DNA of 64,000 nt. It comes from Ascidiimonas sp046199005 (GTDB taxonomy: Bacteria > Bacteroidota > Bacteroidia > Flavobacteriales > Flavobacteriaceae). Below the pieces are notes generated by a model. The model worked only from the letters and a program-made list of their open reading frames with translations, searched no databases and was not told the origin of the DNA. Below, piece by piece: positions 44,265 to 53,496 of the stretch (its first letter is position 1; each line of letters opens with the position of its first letter). The stretch is from positions 186,001 through 250,000 of the forward strand of contig CP176050.1 in assembly GCA_046199005.1 (NCBI GenBank), given 5' to 3'. A program made the translations under genes and the position numbers.

Positions 44265-45175
44265 GAAAGCTGTTGCTTGATTTGTTGCATCAATTCTGAA
44301 CCTCCTTTGTCTAGCACTTCCAGAGCCCATTTTTTTCCGCAACCTTCAGATTTTGAGACGGGAACTCTCCGGGTACACTCAATTTTTTCTTTTCCGTCCA
44401 ATGAAAAAATCGCACCGCTAAAATGAAGATCATCATTGACTATCTTAGCAAATGCTCCTATAGGCGCAGTACAACCACCTTCTAATGTTCTAAGAAAATC
44501 TCTTTCTATGGTAACAGCAATCTCGGTCGGTTCATGATTCAGCTTTGCCAGAGCTTCTTGACAGAATACATCTTGCTCCATAGCTACTACTACCATAGCG
44601 CCTTGTGCGGGTGCCGGAATCATCCAATCCAGTACCAAATGATTCTCTGGTTTTAAATGAATTCTTTCTAATCCTGCCAATGCAAAAATGGCACCATTCC
44701 AGTCGTGCTTTTCCAATTTTTCCAAACGGGTATTCACATTGCCCCGGAGGTCAGCTATTGTGTGATGAGGATACCGATGTAACCATTGTGCTTTTCTTCG
44801 AAGACTTCCGGTGGCTATATGCCCTTCTTTCTCCAAAAAAGACAGATCACCTTTGTGAACCAGCAAGTCTTGACTGGCTGCTCTTTTTAGTACTGCCGCC
44901 TGAACAATACCCTGCGGAAGTTTGGTAGGTACATCTTTCATGCTGTGCACAGCGATATCGATGTCTCCTTTTATCATGGCAACATCCAGGGTTTTTGTAA
45001 AGATACCTGTGATACCCATCTCATAGAGCGGTTTGTCAAGTATCAGGTCTCCGGTTGATTTCACCGCTTTTAAATGCGTTTTATAACCAAGTGCTTCGAG
45101 CTTATTTTTCACGGTATTCGCCTGCCAGAGTGCTAGTTCGCTGTCCCTTGTGCCAATTCTGATGACTTTATTCAT
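44261..45175 (-). CDS. hemC: Hydroxymethylbilane synthase (porphobilinogen deaminase)
   Basis: Polymerises four porphobilinogens. The 304 residues begin RIGTRDSELALWQA and include VHSMKDVPT and ATGSLRRKAQ. Cys235 in LEGGCTAPIGAF holds the dipyrromethane cofactor. It overlaps hemA by four bases at its start and hemD by four at its end. Confidence 0.97.
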   Translation of the reverse strand: MNKVIRIGTRDSELALWQANTVKNKLEALGYKTHLKAVKSTGDLILDKPLYEMGITGIFTKTLDVAMIKGDIDIAVHSMKDVPTKLPQGIVQAAVLKRAASQDLLVHKGDLSFLEKEGHIATGSLRRKAQWLHRYPHHTIADLRGNVNTRLEKLEKHDWNGAIFALAGLERIHLKPENHLVLDWMIPAPAQGAMVVVAMEQDVFCQEALAKLNHEPTEIAVTIERDFLRTLEGGCTAPIGAFAKIVNDDLHFSGAIFSLDGKEKIECTRRVPVSKSEGCGKKWALEVLDKGGSELMQQIKQQLS

Positions 45176-46428
45176 TTTTCAAGATTCTCCAGTTTAAAAA
45201 CCTTTTGAATAAGATCAATACTTTCATCAGAACTGTCTGCATGTTGTTTTAAATGATTGGCAAAGTGGGTCGTGATCTTTTGAATAATACGATTGGAAAT
45301 TATTTCTGCCTGATGCTCATCAAAATCAGTGATCTTTTTTCTCTGAAAGTCTATTTCAGCATCTTTCATTGATTTAAGTTTCTTTTTCAATGCCTGGATC
45401 GTAGGCGCAAACTTTCGGGTTTCCATCCACGTGATAAATTCATCTTTTACCTCCTGAATAATTTCTTCCGCTTGAGGAATAAATTGTTTTCTTTTTTCCA
45501 GTGTGTTATCAGTTATTTGTGACAATTGATCCAGATGCACCAATGAGACGTTTGAAAGTTCTTTTACATTTTCATCCACATTTTTGGGGATAGACAAGTC
45601 GAGTATGAGTAACGGCTTATCTGTATGTATAAGTTCTTTAGAAATCGTAGGATGCTGCGCGCCCGTAGCTACGACAAGAACATCAGCATTTCTGATCTCG
45701 GTTTGGAGGTCGCCGTACTCTTTGACATGCAAATTAAATTTGCCTGCTATTTTCTCTGCTTTAGATCGTGTACGATTAATAAGGATGATATGGTCGTTTC
45801 GTGTATGTTTTACAAGGTTTTCACAGGTATTTCTACCAATTTTTCCAGTACCGAAAAGTATAATATTCTTTTCTGAAACATAAGGCACTCTGGCGAGGAT
45901 GTATTGAACAGAAGCAAAAGCTACAGATGTAGCTCCTGAAGAAAGTTTGGTCTCATTCTTAATTCGTTTACTCGCCTGAATAACAGAATTGCATAACCGC
46001 TCGAGAAAAGGGGTTGCCAATTGTAGTTCCTTTGACTTTGCGAAACCTCTCTTTACCTGACTTATAATTTCGAAGTCACCCAAGATTTGGCTATCGAGTC
46101 CTGTGCCTACACGAAATAAATGTTTGATGGCCGCTCGATTCTTATGAATGTAGGCAACTTTCTCAAATTCTTCTACAGTACCGTGTGAATGTTCGCAGAG
46201 TAATCTAATAAGTTGAAATGGATGTTCTGCAAAGCCATACATTTCGGTTCGATTGCAAGTAGATATCAATAATAACGAATCAATACCCTCTCTTTTTGCC
46301 TGTACCAGAATGTTATGTTTTTGCTCCTCGTTTAAACTGAAACTACCGCGAATGGTCGCATCCGCTTTTTGATAACTAAGCCCTATTGCGTAAAAGGTAG
46401 GATGTTTAGAGAGGTGATACCCTTTCAT
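45172..46428 (-). CDS. hemA: Glutamyl-tRNA reductase
   Basis: First committed haem step in the C5 pathway: reduces glutamyl-tRNA to glutamate-1-semialdehyde with NADPH. Of 418 residues, catalytic Cys58 lies in STCNRTEMYG. The dinucleotide fold has LFGTGKIGRNT near 192, followed by a C-terminal dimerisation helix region. hemL, the next enzyme, is not in the window. It heads the operon hemA-C-D-E-trkH-GNAT-hemF and is divergent from an AraC regulator. Confidence 0.97.
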   Translation of the reverse strand: MKGYHLSKHPTFYAIGLSYQKADATIRGSFSLNEEQKHNILVQAKREGIDSLLLISTCNRTEMYGFAEHPFQLIRLLCEHSHGTVEEFEKVAYIHKNRAAIKHLFRVGTGLDSQILGDFEIISQVKRGFAKSKELQLATPFLERLCNSVIQASKRIKNETKLSSGATSVAFASVQYILARVPYVSEKNIILFGTGKIGRNTCENLVKHTRNDHIILINRTRSKAEKIAGKFNLHVKEYGDLQTEIRNADVLVVATGAQHPTISKELIHTDKPLLILDLSIPKNVDENVKELSNVSLVHLDQLSQITDNTLEKRKQFIPQAEEIIQEVKDEFITWMETRKFAPTIQALKKKLKSMKDAEIDFQRKKITDFDEHQAEIISNRIIQKITTHFANHLKQHADSSDESIDLIQKVFKLENLEK

Positions 46429-46453
46429 AAAATGATTCTACTGGAATTTTTGA

Positions 46454-46461
46454 CAAAAATA
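46454..46461 (-). promoter_or_regulatory. -7 element of the hemA operon
   Basis: Perfect TATTTTTG on the minus strand, 25 bases before the hemA ATG. No TTG lies in the -33 window; that place is taken by direct repeats at 46482-46515, as expected for an activator-dependent promoter. Confidence 0.5.
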
Positions 46462-46481
46462 AAGGGGTGTCACATAAAAAA

Positions 46482-46515
46482 ATAACGCTTGAAGGACTTT
46501 TTATAACGCTTGGAG
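46482..46515. promoter_or_regulatory. Direct repeats, probable activator site of hemA
   Basis: ATAACGCTTGAAG (46482-46494) and ATAACGCTTGGAG (46503-46515) match at 12 of 13 bases and are spaced 21 bases start to start, two helical turns. AraC-family proteins bind such same-face direct repeats. The nearer copy is 20 bases upstream of the hemA -7. Confidence 0.55.
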
Positions 46516-46556
46516 TGATTTTAAAGATCGTTCTGCTTTAAATAAGGTAAATACAG

Positions 46557-46564
46557 TACATTTG
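46557..46564 (+). promoter_or_regulatory. -7 element of the AraC-family regulator
   Basis: Perfect TACATTTG, 70 bases before the ATG at 46635. No good -33 TTG is visible. Confidence 0.45.
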
Positions 46565-46594
46565 TAGTATGTATGCACACTTTAAGACAGTTTG

Positions 46595-46611
46595 TTTAGA
46601 ACTGTTCTAAA
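46595..46611. promoter_or_regulatory. 17-base palindrome in the leader of the AraC-family gene
   Basis: TTTAGAAC-T-GTTCTAAA is a perfect 8-bp-arm palindrome about 25-40 bases downstream of the expected transcription start, a position suited to repression. Confidence 0.5.
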
Positions 46612-46634
46612 TAATAAGTTAACAATGACCGCAA

Positions 46635-47525
46635 ATGGATGATGAAAAAAACAACGCTCGAAGTGCTGTAAATGAACTGGAGCTGGAAAAAGGTTTTATC
46701 GTATTAAGAGTACAAAATGAATCGGACAGTCACCAGACCCTGACACGTGAAATAGATAGTTCTTTTATTCAGTTTCACTTTAGTTTAAAAGGGACGTCCA
46801 TTTTCAATTTCAATCAGGGCAGATATCAACTTGATGTGCGTGAAGATCAGGCTTTGTTGCTTTATAATCCCCAGCGGGATTTGCCTATTAATATGGATAT
46901 TGCTCCTAAATCATGGCTTATTTCTGTATTAATCTCAATTCAAAAATTTCACTCTCTTTTTTCAACTGAAGCCGGCTATGTAGATTTCTTAAGTACTGAT
47001 AATAAAGACAAAAAATATTATCAGGATAGTACGATTACACCGGCCATGACGGTGGTATTACATCAGGTAATTAATTTTAATTTGCATCGTTCAGTAGAGC
47101 CCCTTTATATCAAGGGGAAAATATATGAGCTTTTGGGTCTATACTTCAATAAACCGGAAGATGCAGACATTGAGCAGTGTCCGTTTTTGATCGATGAAGA
47201 AAACGTACTTAAGATTAGGAAAGCAAAAGACATTATCTTAGCTAACATGGCAGAACCTCCAAGCCTCCAGGAACTTGCTAACGAAGTGGGGCTCAATCTT
47301 AAGAAACTCAAGGTTGGTTTCAAAGAATTGTATGGTGATTCTGTCTACAGTTTTCTTTTTGACTATAAGATGGAGTATGCTCGTAAAATGATGGAAAGCG
47401 GGGAATACAACGTGAATGAGGTTGGCTTAAAAGTAGGTTACAGCACTTCGAGTCATTTTATTTCAGCATTTAAAAAGAAGTTTGGAACCACTCCAAAAAA
47501 ATATTTAATGGCTTTAGGAAATTAA
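46635..47525 (+). CDS. AraC-family transcriptional regulator divergent from hemA
   Basis: A 296-residue protein with an N-terminal ligand or dimerisation domain (about 10-180) and a C-terminal pair of helix-turn-helix motifs: PPSLQELANEVGLNLKKLK (208-226) and NEVGLKVGYSTSSHFISAF (261-279), ending TTPKKYLMA. The second HTH is the typical AraC signature. Its position next to hemA and the direct repeats suggest that it controls haem synthesis, but the inducer is unknown. A five-codon open frame (46625-46642) overlaps the start. The gene end overlaps the convergent TraB gene by four bases. Confidence 0.9.
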   Translation: MDDEKNNARSAVNELELEKGFIVLRVQNESDSHQTLTREIDSSFIQFHFSLKGTSIFNFNQGRYQLDVREDQALLLYNPQRDLPINMDIAPKSWLISVLISIQKFHSLFSTEAGYVDFLSTDNKDKKYYQDSTITPAMTVVLHQVINFNLHRSVEPLYIKGKIYELLGLYFNKPEDADIEQCPFLIDEENVLKIRKAKDIILANMAEPPSLQELANEVGLNLKKLKVGFKELYGDSVYSFLFDYKMEYARKMMESGEYNVNEVGLKVGYSTSSHFISAFKKKFGTTPKKYLMALGN

Positions 47526-50500
47526 TAACCACCCATAAAAAAGTCACTCTCTTCATTATTTACAGATGCTCTTGGTCGGTCTTTCAATTGCATTTCTTCA
47601 ATAAGAAGACTAATTTGTTCCTCAAGCGTTTTGGTAGCAGAGAAATCACGTTCGGTAACGTAAGCAACCTCCCCGAGAGGTTTGTTCTTTTGAATAACAG
47701 CTATAAGGGAAAGTTTCCACTCAGAATCATAACCACCTTCATCCTTTATTTTAAAAATATAACCCCAATAATCTTTACCTTTTAATGAAATAGATTGTTT
47801 TTTGATGAACTTATGTTTGTAACGATTTGGTTCGTAAGAAACATTTTTATAAAGTAAAGAGACTGCTAAAGAGTCCTGACTTCTGTAAGCTTCAGGTATC
47901 AAGGCTTCTTTCTTTATATTTTTTAGTTCATTGTATAAGTACGCACGTGCGTCTATATCTGAGGCCAGTTCTAAAAGTTCATTTTTATTGGCTTTTGTGC
48001 CATTAGTAAGCTGCGTCTTCAGATAGTGTATACGAATAAACTTATCTTTTACGAGACCGAATCTTTCAAAGAATTGTTTTATGTTTTTTTCTTTTCTAAA
48101 GGGATATAATAAGGTGATATAGTCCTTCAAAGAAGGCTGCTGTGCGCTTTCGAAATCATCGTCGTAATAGTTGTATTCGTTAACTGCCTTATTATCTTGT
48201 GCAAGTTGTCTCTTGAGTGCTATTTTTGCTTCGTTAAGTAACTGATTGAGATATCTTTCATAGACCTTTACGCCGACCAGCTTACGTTCTTTTAATTCGG
48301 AAAGAAGATTGTAGACGGCACCTTTATATTCACGAATCGATGCGTAATCCATAATTGAAGGAAACAAATCTTTCGCAAGCGGTAACGAATCGTGATAGTG
48401 CTTGAATAAGGCATATGTATTGACCCCAACTGGAACATCCTTCGATAAAAGTGAAAGCACTTCAGTACTCGCATCTTTATTTTTACCTTCTGCAATAGCC
48501 ACAAGTACTTTTAATTGTACATCAGAATTGGCATAAGAGTTTTCATAAAGTTCTTTAAGAAATGGTATGATCCGTTTATTCTTCATCTTGGCATACGCAC
48601 TTATAAAATGGTTTCGAATTTGAATTTTATCTTCTGGAAATTCAAAACGAGTAATATATTTCTCCAGAGAATCCATGTGCTTCTCGTTGAATACTAGTTT
48701 TTTGTAAGACGAGAAAACGATGCTATCGTTTGCACGTAAGTATTTAAAAAAAAGTGCCGTTTTATCTTCAAAAGGAGATTTTCCTATAACGGTATCTTTT
48801 GGCTGGAACGATTCGTAAAAATAACTCGTAAATTCTGTTGGTTTATAAAGAGAATCTTGAAGCGATGAAATTGAATAGATAGATCCGTTTCGAAGAATGT
48901 TGCGAATAAATACCTCCCGATGGCTCAATGTATCCGTCAAATAAAAATCTGCTATTGAATGTCCTTCTTCATCTTTGTAGTATTTGTACTCCCCTGTATA
49001 CAAATCATTACCCTCGTATTTTTTTTGCCGTTTGGCCCATAGGGAGTCTAAGTTTTCATACATCTGAAAATCGTGCAATTTTTCAAGCTGTACTGTAATA
49101 TGTTCGTCATTACCATTTTTATAGATACGTGTTTTGGTATAAGCCTCGTAATCTTTCTTTTTTTTCTTATCAGCATAATAGGCTGCACCGTCATTCTCGG
49201 TTTGTATGGGCGGTGGGACGTTGGTTTTGACAGAGAAGAAAAGCGCAGTATCCTGTACCATTCGAAATGGTTCTCGATACGCAGGATTTTCTATTTGGAG
49301 GGAGTTAAAAAACTTAAGTGCAGCTTCTTCGTTTTTTGTTGTAGCACCTAGTAAGTAATAATCACCTGCTTTTAAGCGAGAGCTTAGGAAAAGCCTATGG
49401 CTTGAATTTTCTTTTAAAGCGGCACTGGATCTCACTTCGCTGGAACCATCTTTGGCAAGTACCGTAAACGTACCATTTTTAAGTTGCTGACTTTCAAAAA
49501 AACGCTTTTGAATTTGTTTGAGTTCAAATAGATCTTCTTCTACATAATCAGTTTGATACAAATTTGCTCGCTGTAAAAAGAAATAATCGCCTGTGTTCGT
49601 ATCAACGGCTTGTAACATGCGTTTTCCCGTTTTGTCGGTATTGTAAAAGATGTAATTATCCGGAAGCATGACACTGAAGTCTTTAAAACCGCTTTCTGCT
49701 TTGATCCAGACCCCATTGGTTTTACGAAATTCAAGGCTATCAAAAATAAGATGTCCGTATTTTGTTGCGTAGTCACGCTTTCCGCCGAGTTTCATGATAA
49801 TTACTTCCAGCGGAGTAAGATAGATCTGATAACGCTGATAGTCACCATTTTTCAACTGGTTTATGATATCAAAGCCTTCAAAAGGCTGATTTGAAATAGC
49901 TGTTTTAGCAATAATACTTCCCGGAATACTCTCATAGAGCATATCGTCTATGGTAGCTAAAGTTATAGGAGGTTGTTTTCTAAAGACATCAAAACGACTA
50001 ATACGGGTAATGGTAAAAAACGAGCCGTTCGTAAGTTCGGGGCATGCATAAATACTGAGTCCTTTTGCTGACCCCATCTTATGCAATTTATCTGGAACTT
50101 TAATACTGAACAAACTGTCGGAAACAGTTTGTCTGGTGTGCGGTGTAATAAGCACTTTTTCTTCAAAATTCTTTTTATAAGCGGAGGCCTTTGAAGTCTT
50201 ATTCGATATTAAAGGAGTTACTTTATAGCCTTTATCCCTTAATAATTGTAGTACCCCTTTTTCGCCCGGGAGATGCGCTGCACCAACGCCAGCGAAGAGT
50301 TTTCCTTTTTTTGCTATTTCAACAATCCCGTCGGCCATGATCGCATTTCGATCATAAAGCATGTATTTCATGTAATGATCGGTGTATAACCCCCGATTTA
50401 AAGAATCGATGAATGCAACTTTTCGTTCTCGATACGCATTTTGAAGAAGGTTGTAATAGTTCTGTTTTTCCAGTTTTTTTTGTAACCAGGCATCGGGTAC

Positions 50501-51046
50501 TTTCTTAAAAATATTCTGTTGAGCACGGTTACTGAGTTCAGACATTTGCTCAATATCTTCTAATGCAATAAATTTTTTAGCAGTTTTTTTAGCAGTTTGA
50601 TAGATAAACATATCAAGATATGTCTCCTCTTCAAAATTCTGAGAAGTCACATTCGTCCGGTAGAGAATATTATTTAAGATACTACTGTCAAATGCGAGCA
50701 TAGAACTTACTACCTCCCTTCTTGGAGGCTCTATTTTGAATACTTTTCGGTAAAAACCATTGTAAGCATGCTCAGCGTTAAATCCTTCATAGTTTTCATA
50801 TTTTTTATAATGATCTAACCACAAAGCAGGATCACTTTCAAGTGCCACGTATTCTGAATTATTGAGTGCTTCGTAAAAAACATCATCTAAACGAAAAGCG
50901 ATTTTTTTACTTACATGCATGGTTCCGTAAATATAGGAAGGAGACTCCAGGCCATTACCCGAAATTTCCCAGAGCAAACTATTGCTGTTTTGTGCATTTA
51001 AAGCAAAAGAGGAAAGAAAAAGAATTACATAAAATCTTCTGAACAT
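47522..51046 (-). CDS. TraB/GumN-type domain protein with long C-terminal extension
   Basis: About 1174 residues from the preferred ATG 51046; another ATG four codons earlier is possible. The signal peptide ends ALNAQ. The TraB/GumN domain covers about residues 20-290, with YIYGTMHV near the start and GAAHLPGEKGVLQLL near its end. The GTMH and GAAH-type motifs match the proposed metalloprotease-like residues. The remaining 880 residues are unassigned: a beta-rich part, then from about 790 helical segments resembling HEAT-like repeats (HFISAYAKMKNKRIIPFLKELY). Periplasmic or outer-membrane location is inferred. Confidence 0.82.
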   Translation of the reverse strand: MFRRFYVILFLSSFALNAQNSNSLLWEISGNGLESPSYIYGTMHVSKKIAFRLDDVFYEALNNSEYVALESDPALWLDHYKKYENYEGFNAEHAYNGFYRKVFKIEPPRREVVSSMLAFDSSILNNILYRTNVTSQNFEEETYLDMFIYQTAKKTAKKFIALEDIEQMSELSNRAQQNIFKKVPDAWLQKKLEKQNYYNLLQNAYRERKVAFIDSLNRGLYTDHYMKYMLYDRNAIMADGIVEIAKKGKLFAGVGAAHLPGEKGVLQLLRDKGYKVTPLISNKTSKASAYKKNFEEKVLITPHTRQTVSDSLFSIKVPDKLHKMGSAKGLSIYACPELTNGSFFTITRISRFDVFRKQPPITLATIDDMLYESIPGSIIAKTAISNQPFEGFDIINQLKNGDYQRYQIYLTPLEVIIMKLGGKRDYATKYGHLIFDSLEFRKTNGVWIKAESGFKDFSVMLPDNYIFYNTDKTGKRMLQAVDTNTGDYFFLQRANLYQTDYVEEDLFELKQIQKRFFESQQLKNGTFTVLAKDGSSEVRSSAALKENSSHRLFLSSRLKAGDYYLLGATTKNEEAALKFFNSLQIENPAYREPFRMVQDTALFFSVKTNVPPPIQTENDGAAYYADKKKKKDYEAYTKTRIYKNGNDEHITVQLEKLHDFQMYENLDSLWAKRQKKYEGNDLYTGEYKYYKDEEGHSIADFYLTDTLSHREVFIRNILRNGSIYSISSLQDSLYKPTEFTSYFYESFQPKDTVIGKSPFEDKTALFFKYLRANDSIVFSSYKKLVFNEKHMDSLEKYITRFEFPEDKIQIRNHFISAYAKMKNKRIIPFLKELYENSYANSDVQLKVLVAIAEGKNKDASTEVLSLLSKDVPVGVNTYALFKHYHDSLPLAKDLFPSIMDYASIREYKGAVYNLLSELKERKLVGVKVYERYLNQLLNEAKIALKRQLAQDNKAVNEYNYYDDDFESAQQPSLKDYITLLYPFRKEKNIKQFFERFGLVKDKFIRIHYLKTQLTNGTKANKNELLELASDIDARAYLYNELKNIKKEALIPEAYRSQDSLAVSLLYKNVSYEPNRYKHKFIKKQSISLKGKDYWGYIFKIKDEGGYDSEWKLSLIAVIQKNKPLGEVAYVTERDFSATKTLEEQISLLIEEMQLKDRPRASVNNEESDFFMGGY

Positions 51047-51083
51047 GATAACAAACATATTATGTAAAAGTATAATTTAATCT

Positions 51084-51091
51084 TACTTTTG
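51084..51091 (+). promoter_or_regulatory. Possible -7 element of hemH
   Basis: Perfect TACTTTTG, implying a leader of about 85 bases. A weak hairpin ACCGA/TCGGT (51129-51146) lies in the leader. No -33 TTG; a less perfect TATCTTAG nearer the gene is an alternative. Confidence 0.3.
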
Positions 51092-51183
51092 AAAAAAAAT
51101 TGTTGTGAAACAGGATAATTCCGGGGGTACCGATCTCTAATTCGGTCTCTTCGCTCCTTGTTTTATCTTAGATATAGACATAA

Positions 51184-52209
51184 ATGAAAGCTAAAAAAGG
51201 TGTTTTACTTGTAAATTTAGGATCGCCGGACAGTCCTGAGCCAAAAGATGTAAAAAGATATTTAGGAGAATTTTTAATGGATGAACGGGTGATCGACCTT
51301 CCGGGTTGGTTGCGTTCTTTTCTGGTGAAAGGGATTATCCTGAACACCCGACCTAAAAAGTCGGCGAAGGCTTATCAAAAAATATGGTGGGATGAGGGTT
51401 CGCCACTTATCGTACTTTCAGAAAGATTGCAGGGCAAGGTTCAAAAAATAACCTCAGTACCCGTTGCATTAGCCATGCGATACGGGAATCCTTCTATCGA
51501 AAGCGGGCTGAAAGAATTGCACGAACAAGGAGTAACAGAAGTTTTGCTTATTCCACTATATCCGCAATTTGCAATGGCCACAACAGAAACGATCTTGGTC
51601 CTGGCTGAAGAGATCCGGAAGCAACAGTTTCCAGAAATGCAATTCACTACGGTTCCCGCTTTTTATGGTCATCCGGATTATGTTAGGGTACTTTCCAATT
51701 CGATTCAGGAATACCTTAAAGACAAAGAATGGGAACACATACTTTTTTCTTACCACGGTGTTCCGGAAAGGCATATACGCAAATCAGATATTACAAAATC
51801 GCATTGTAAAATAGACGGTCAATGCTGTAAAACCGCATCACCTGCGCATCAATTCTGTTACCGTCATCAATGTTATGAGACTACCAGACAGGTAGCAGAA
51901 TATCTGGAGCTCAAAGAGGGTACCTATTCTACTTCGTTTCAATCCCGTTTAGGTTTTGACCCATGGCTGCAGCCATATACAGATAAAACGGTAAACGGAT
52001 TTGCAGAAAAAGGAATTAAGAAAATGGCAATTGTTACACCTGCTTTTGTTTCAGATTGTTTGGAAACACTCGAAGAAATCGGGATGGAAGCAAAAGAAGA
52101 GTTTGAAGAAAGGGGAGGTGAACAGTTTCATGTAGTTCCTTGTCTTAATGATGATCCGGCTTGGATTAAAGTAATGGGTCGCTGGATAGATGAATGGGCA
52201 TTAAACTAG
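51184..52209 (+). CDS. hemH: Ferrochelatase
   Basis: Inserts Fe2+ into protoporphyrin IX to form protohaem. The 341 residues begin GVLLVNLGSPDSPEPKDV and contain the active-site motif FSYHGVPERHIRKSD with its His, and SFQSRLGFDPWLQPYTD. A run of cysteines (CKIDGQCCK, CYRHQCYETT) lies between these, as is usual in Bacteroidota and gamma-proteobacterial enzymes. It is outside the hem operon and on the opposite strand. Confidence 0.97.
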   Translation: MKAKKGVLLVNLGSPDSPEPKDVKRYLGEFLMDERVIDLPGWLRSFLVKGIILNTRPKKSAKAYQKIWWDEGSPLIVLSERLQGKVQKITSVPVALAMRYGNPSIESGLKELHEQGVTEVLLIPLYPQFAMATTETILVLAEEIRKQQFPEMQFTTVPAFYGHPDYVRVLSNSIQEYLKDKEWEHILFSYHGVPERHIRKSDITKSHCKIDGQCCKTASPAHQFCYRHQCYETTRQVAEYLELKEGTYSTSFQSRLGFDPWLQPYTDKTVNGFAEKGIKKMAIVTPAFVSDCLETLEEIGMEAKEEFEERGGEQFHVVPCLNDDPAWIKVMGRWIDEWALN

Positions 52210-52271
52210 TTAGTACTACAAAATATGTAATTAAAATCTTATATTGGGGTTTAATTTCAAACCATCAATAA

Positions 52272-53333
52272 ATGAAATCAACTAATTTTTACTTTGCCGG
52301 AATCTTGTCTTTGGCACTCGCATTTTCTTCTTGTACACAAGATGAAGACATTCATGATGAATCCACTCAATCTTTTGAAACTCCTTCGACAACTGTCACA
52401 AATGCAAGATCTCTTGGCATTACCGGAAGCAGCGCCGACGTCACCACCACCACTACCGGTGGCACCGTTTTAATGGGAGGAGGCCCCGATGTAGACCGTG
52501 CAATGCAGTGGATGATTGACAAATCAGGAGGCGGTGATTTTGTAGTCATACGAGCTACGGGCACGAATGCGTATAACGATTATATTTACGGACTCGGAAC
52601 TGTAAATTCTGTAGAAACCTTGCTCATTGATTCCAGAAGTCTGGCTAACGATGCAGCTATAGCAGATAAAATCCGCAAGGCAGAAGCGCTTTTTATTGCT
52701 GGAGGAGATCAATATGATTATGTGAGCTACTGGAAAGGTACCAAAGTCGAAGATGCTATTAATTATCTTCGAAATGTAAAGCAAGTGCCTATTGGAGGTA
52801 CCAGTGCGGGATGTGCCATTATGGGAGCCACCTATTTTGATGCCGCCAACGGCACTGTTCGATCTTCAGAAGCATTAAGAAATCCGTACCGCACAGAAGT
52901 AAGCTTGCAACGCGACAATTTTATTGACAATCCTTTCTTAGACAATACCATTACAGATACGCATTATAATGACCCGGATAGAAGGGGCAGGCATGTTACC
53001 TTTTTGGCGAGGATGAATCAAGATTGGGGGATTAATGGAAAAGGTATAGGGGTTGATGAAGAAACTGCCGTATGTATTGATAACTCTGGTAAAGCAGTCG
53101 TTTTTGGTAACGGGTATGCTTTCTTTTTACAGCAAAATGGCGCTGGACCAGAGCGATGTGCGCCTAGAAAATCTCTTGACTGGTATAGGAATCGAAGGGC
53201 GGTAGAGGTTTACAAAGTTTTAGGAAATAATTCAGGAGCTAATTATTTTTGGCTCGATCGTTGGAATGGCGGCTCTGGCGGAAGCTGGCAATATTATTAT
53301 GCAGATAGAGGTCGCTTACAAATTTCGTATTGA
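52272..53333 (+). CDS. Cyanophycinase-like S51 peptidase lipoprotein
   Basis: A 353-residue lipoprotein (lipobox FSSC, Cys21). The serine peptidase S51/class I glutamine amidotransferase-like fold shows FIAGGDQYDYV and the nucleophile Ser178 in GGTSAGCAIMG, with THYNDPDRRGRH supplying the likely His further on. Cyanophycinases cut beta-Asp-Arg dipeptide polymers, but no cyanophycin synthetase is near, so a wider beta-aspartyl or other peptidase role on the cell surface is equally possible. A terminator follows at 53384. Confidence 0.88.
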   Translation: MKSTNFYFAGILSLALAFSSCTQDEDIHDESTQSFETPSTTVTNARSLGITGSSADVTTTTTGGTVLMGGGPDVDRAMQWMIDKSGGGDFVVIRATGTNAYNDYIYGLGTVNSVETLLIDSRSLANDAAIADKIRKAEALFIAGGDQYDYVSYWKGTKVEDAINYLRNVKQVPIGGTSAGCAIMGATYFDAANGTVRSSEALRNPYRTEVSLQRDNFIDNPFLDNTITDTHYNDPDRRGRHVTFLARMNQDWGINGKGIGVDEETAVCIDNSGKAVVFGNGYAFFLQQNGAGPERCAPRKSLDWYRNRRAVEVYKVLGNNSGANYFWLDRWNGGSGGSWQYYYADRGRLQISY

Positions 53334-53383
53334 TCAAACCTTTGTTTCAAAGAAACAAGTCGCTTTCTCAATATCTTAAAAAT

Positions 53384-53410
53384 AAATCCCGTAGTGATAC
53401 GGGATTTTTT
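53384..53410 (+). terminator. Rho-independent terminator after the S51 peptidase gene
   Basis: AAATCCCGTA (53384-53393) pairs perfectly with TACGGGATTT (53398-53407) around GTGA, ending in T residues. Confidence 0.88.
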
Positions 53411-53496
53411 AATGGATAGAGGAATAAATATATGCTGCCCGAGTCGCCAAAAGAGTCTTTCAATATACGTATCTTCGTATCAGAAAAATATGCTGC

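Noticed and set aside
51129..51146. Riboswitch-like hairpin in the hemH leader
   Set aside because: Only a five-base stem with an eight-base loop and no conserved riboswitch features.
52272..53333. Cyanophycin metabolism locus
   Set aside because: Only a cyanophycinase-like fold is present, with no cyanophycin synthetase or isoaspartyl dipeptidase nearby, so the pathway is not claimed.
53430..53496. Direct repeat ATATGCTGC before the MATE gene
   Set aside because: Nine bases only, at unrelated positions relative to any promoter element; likely chance.
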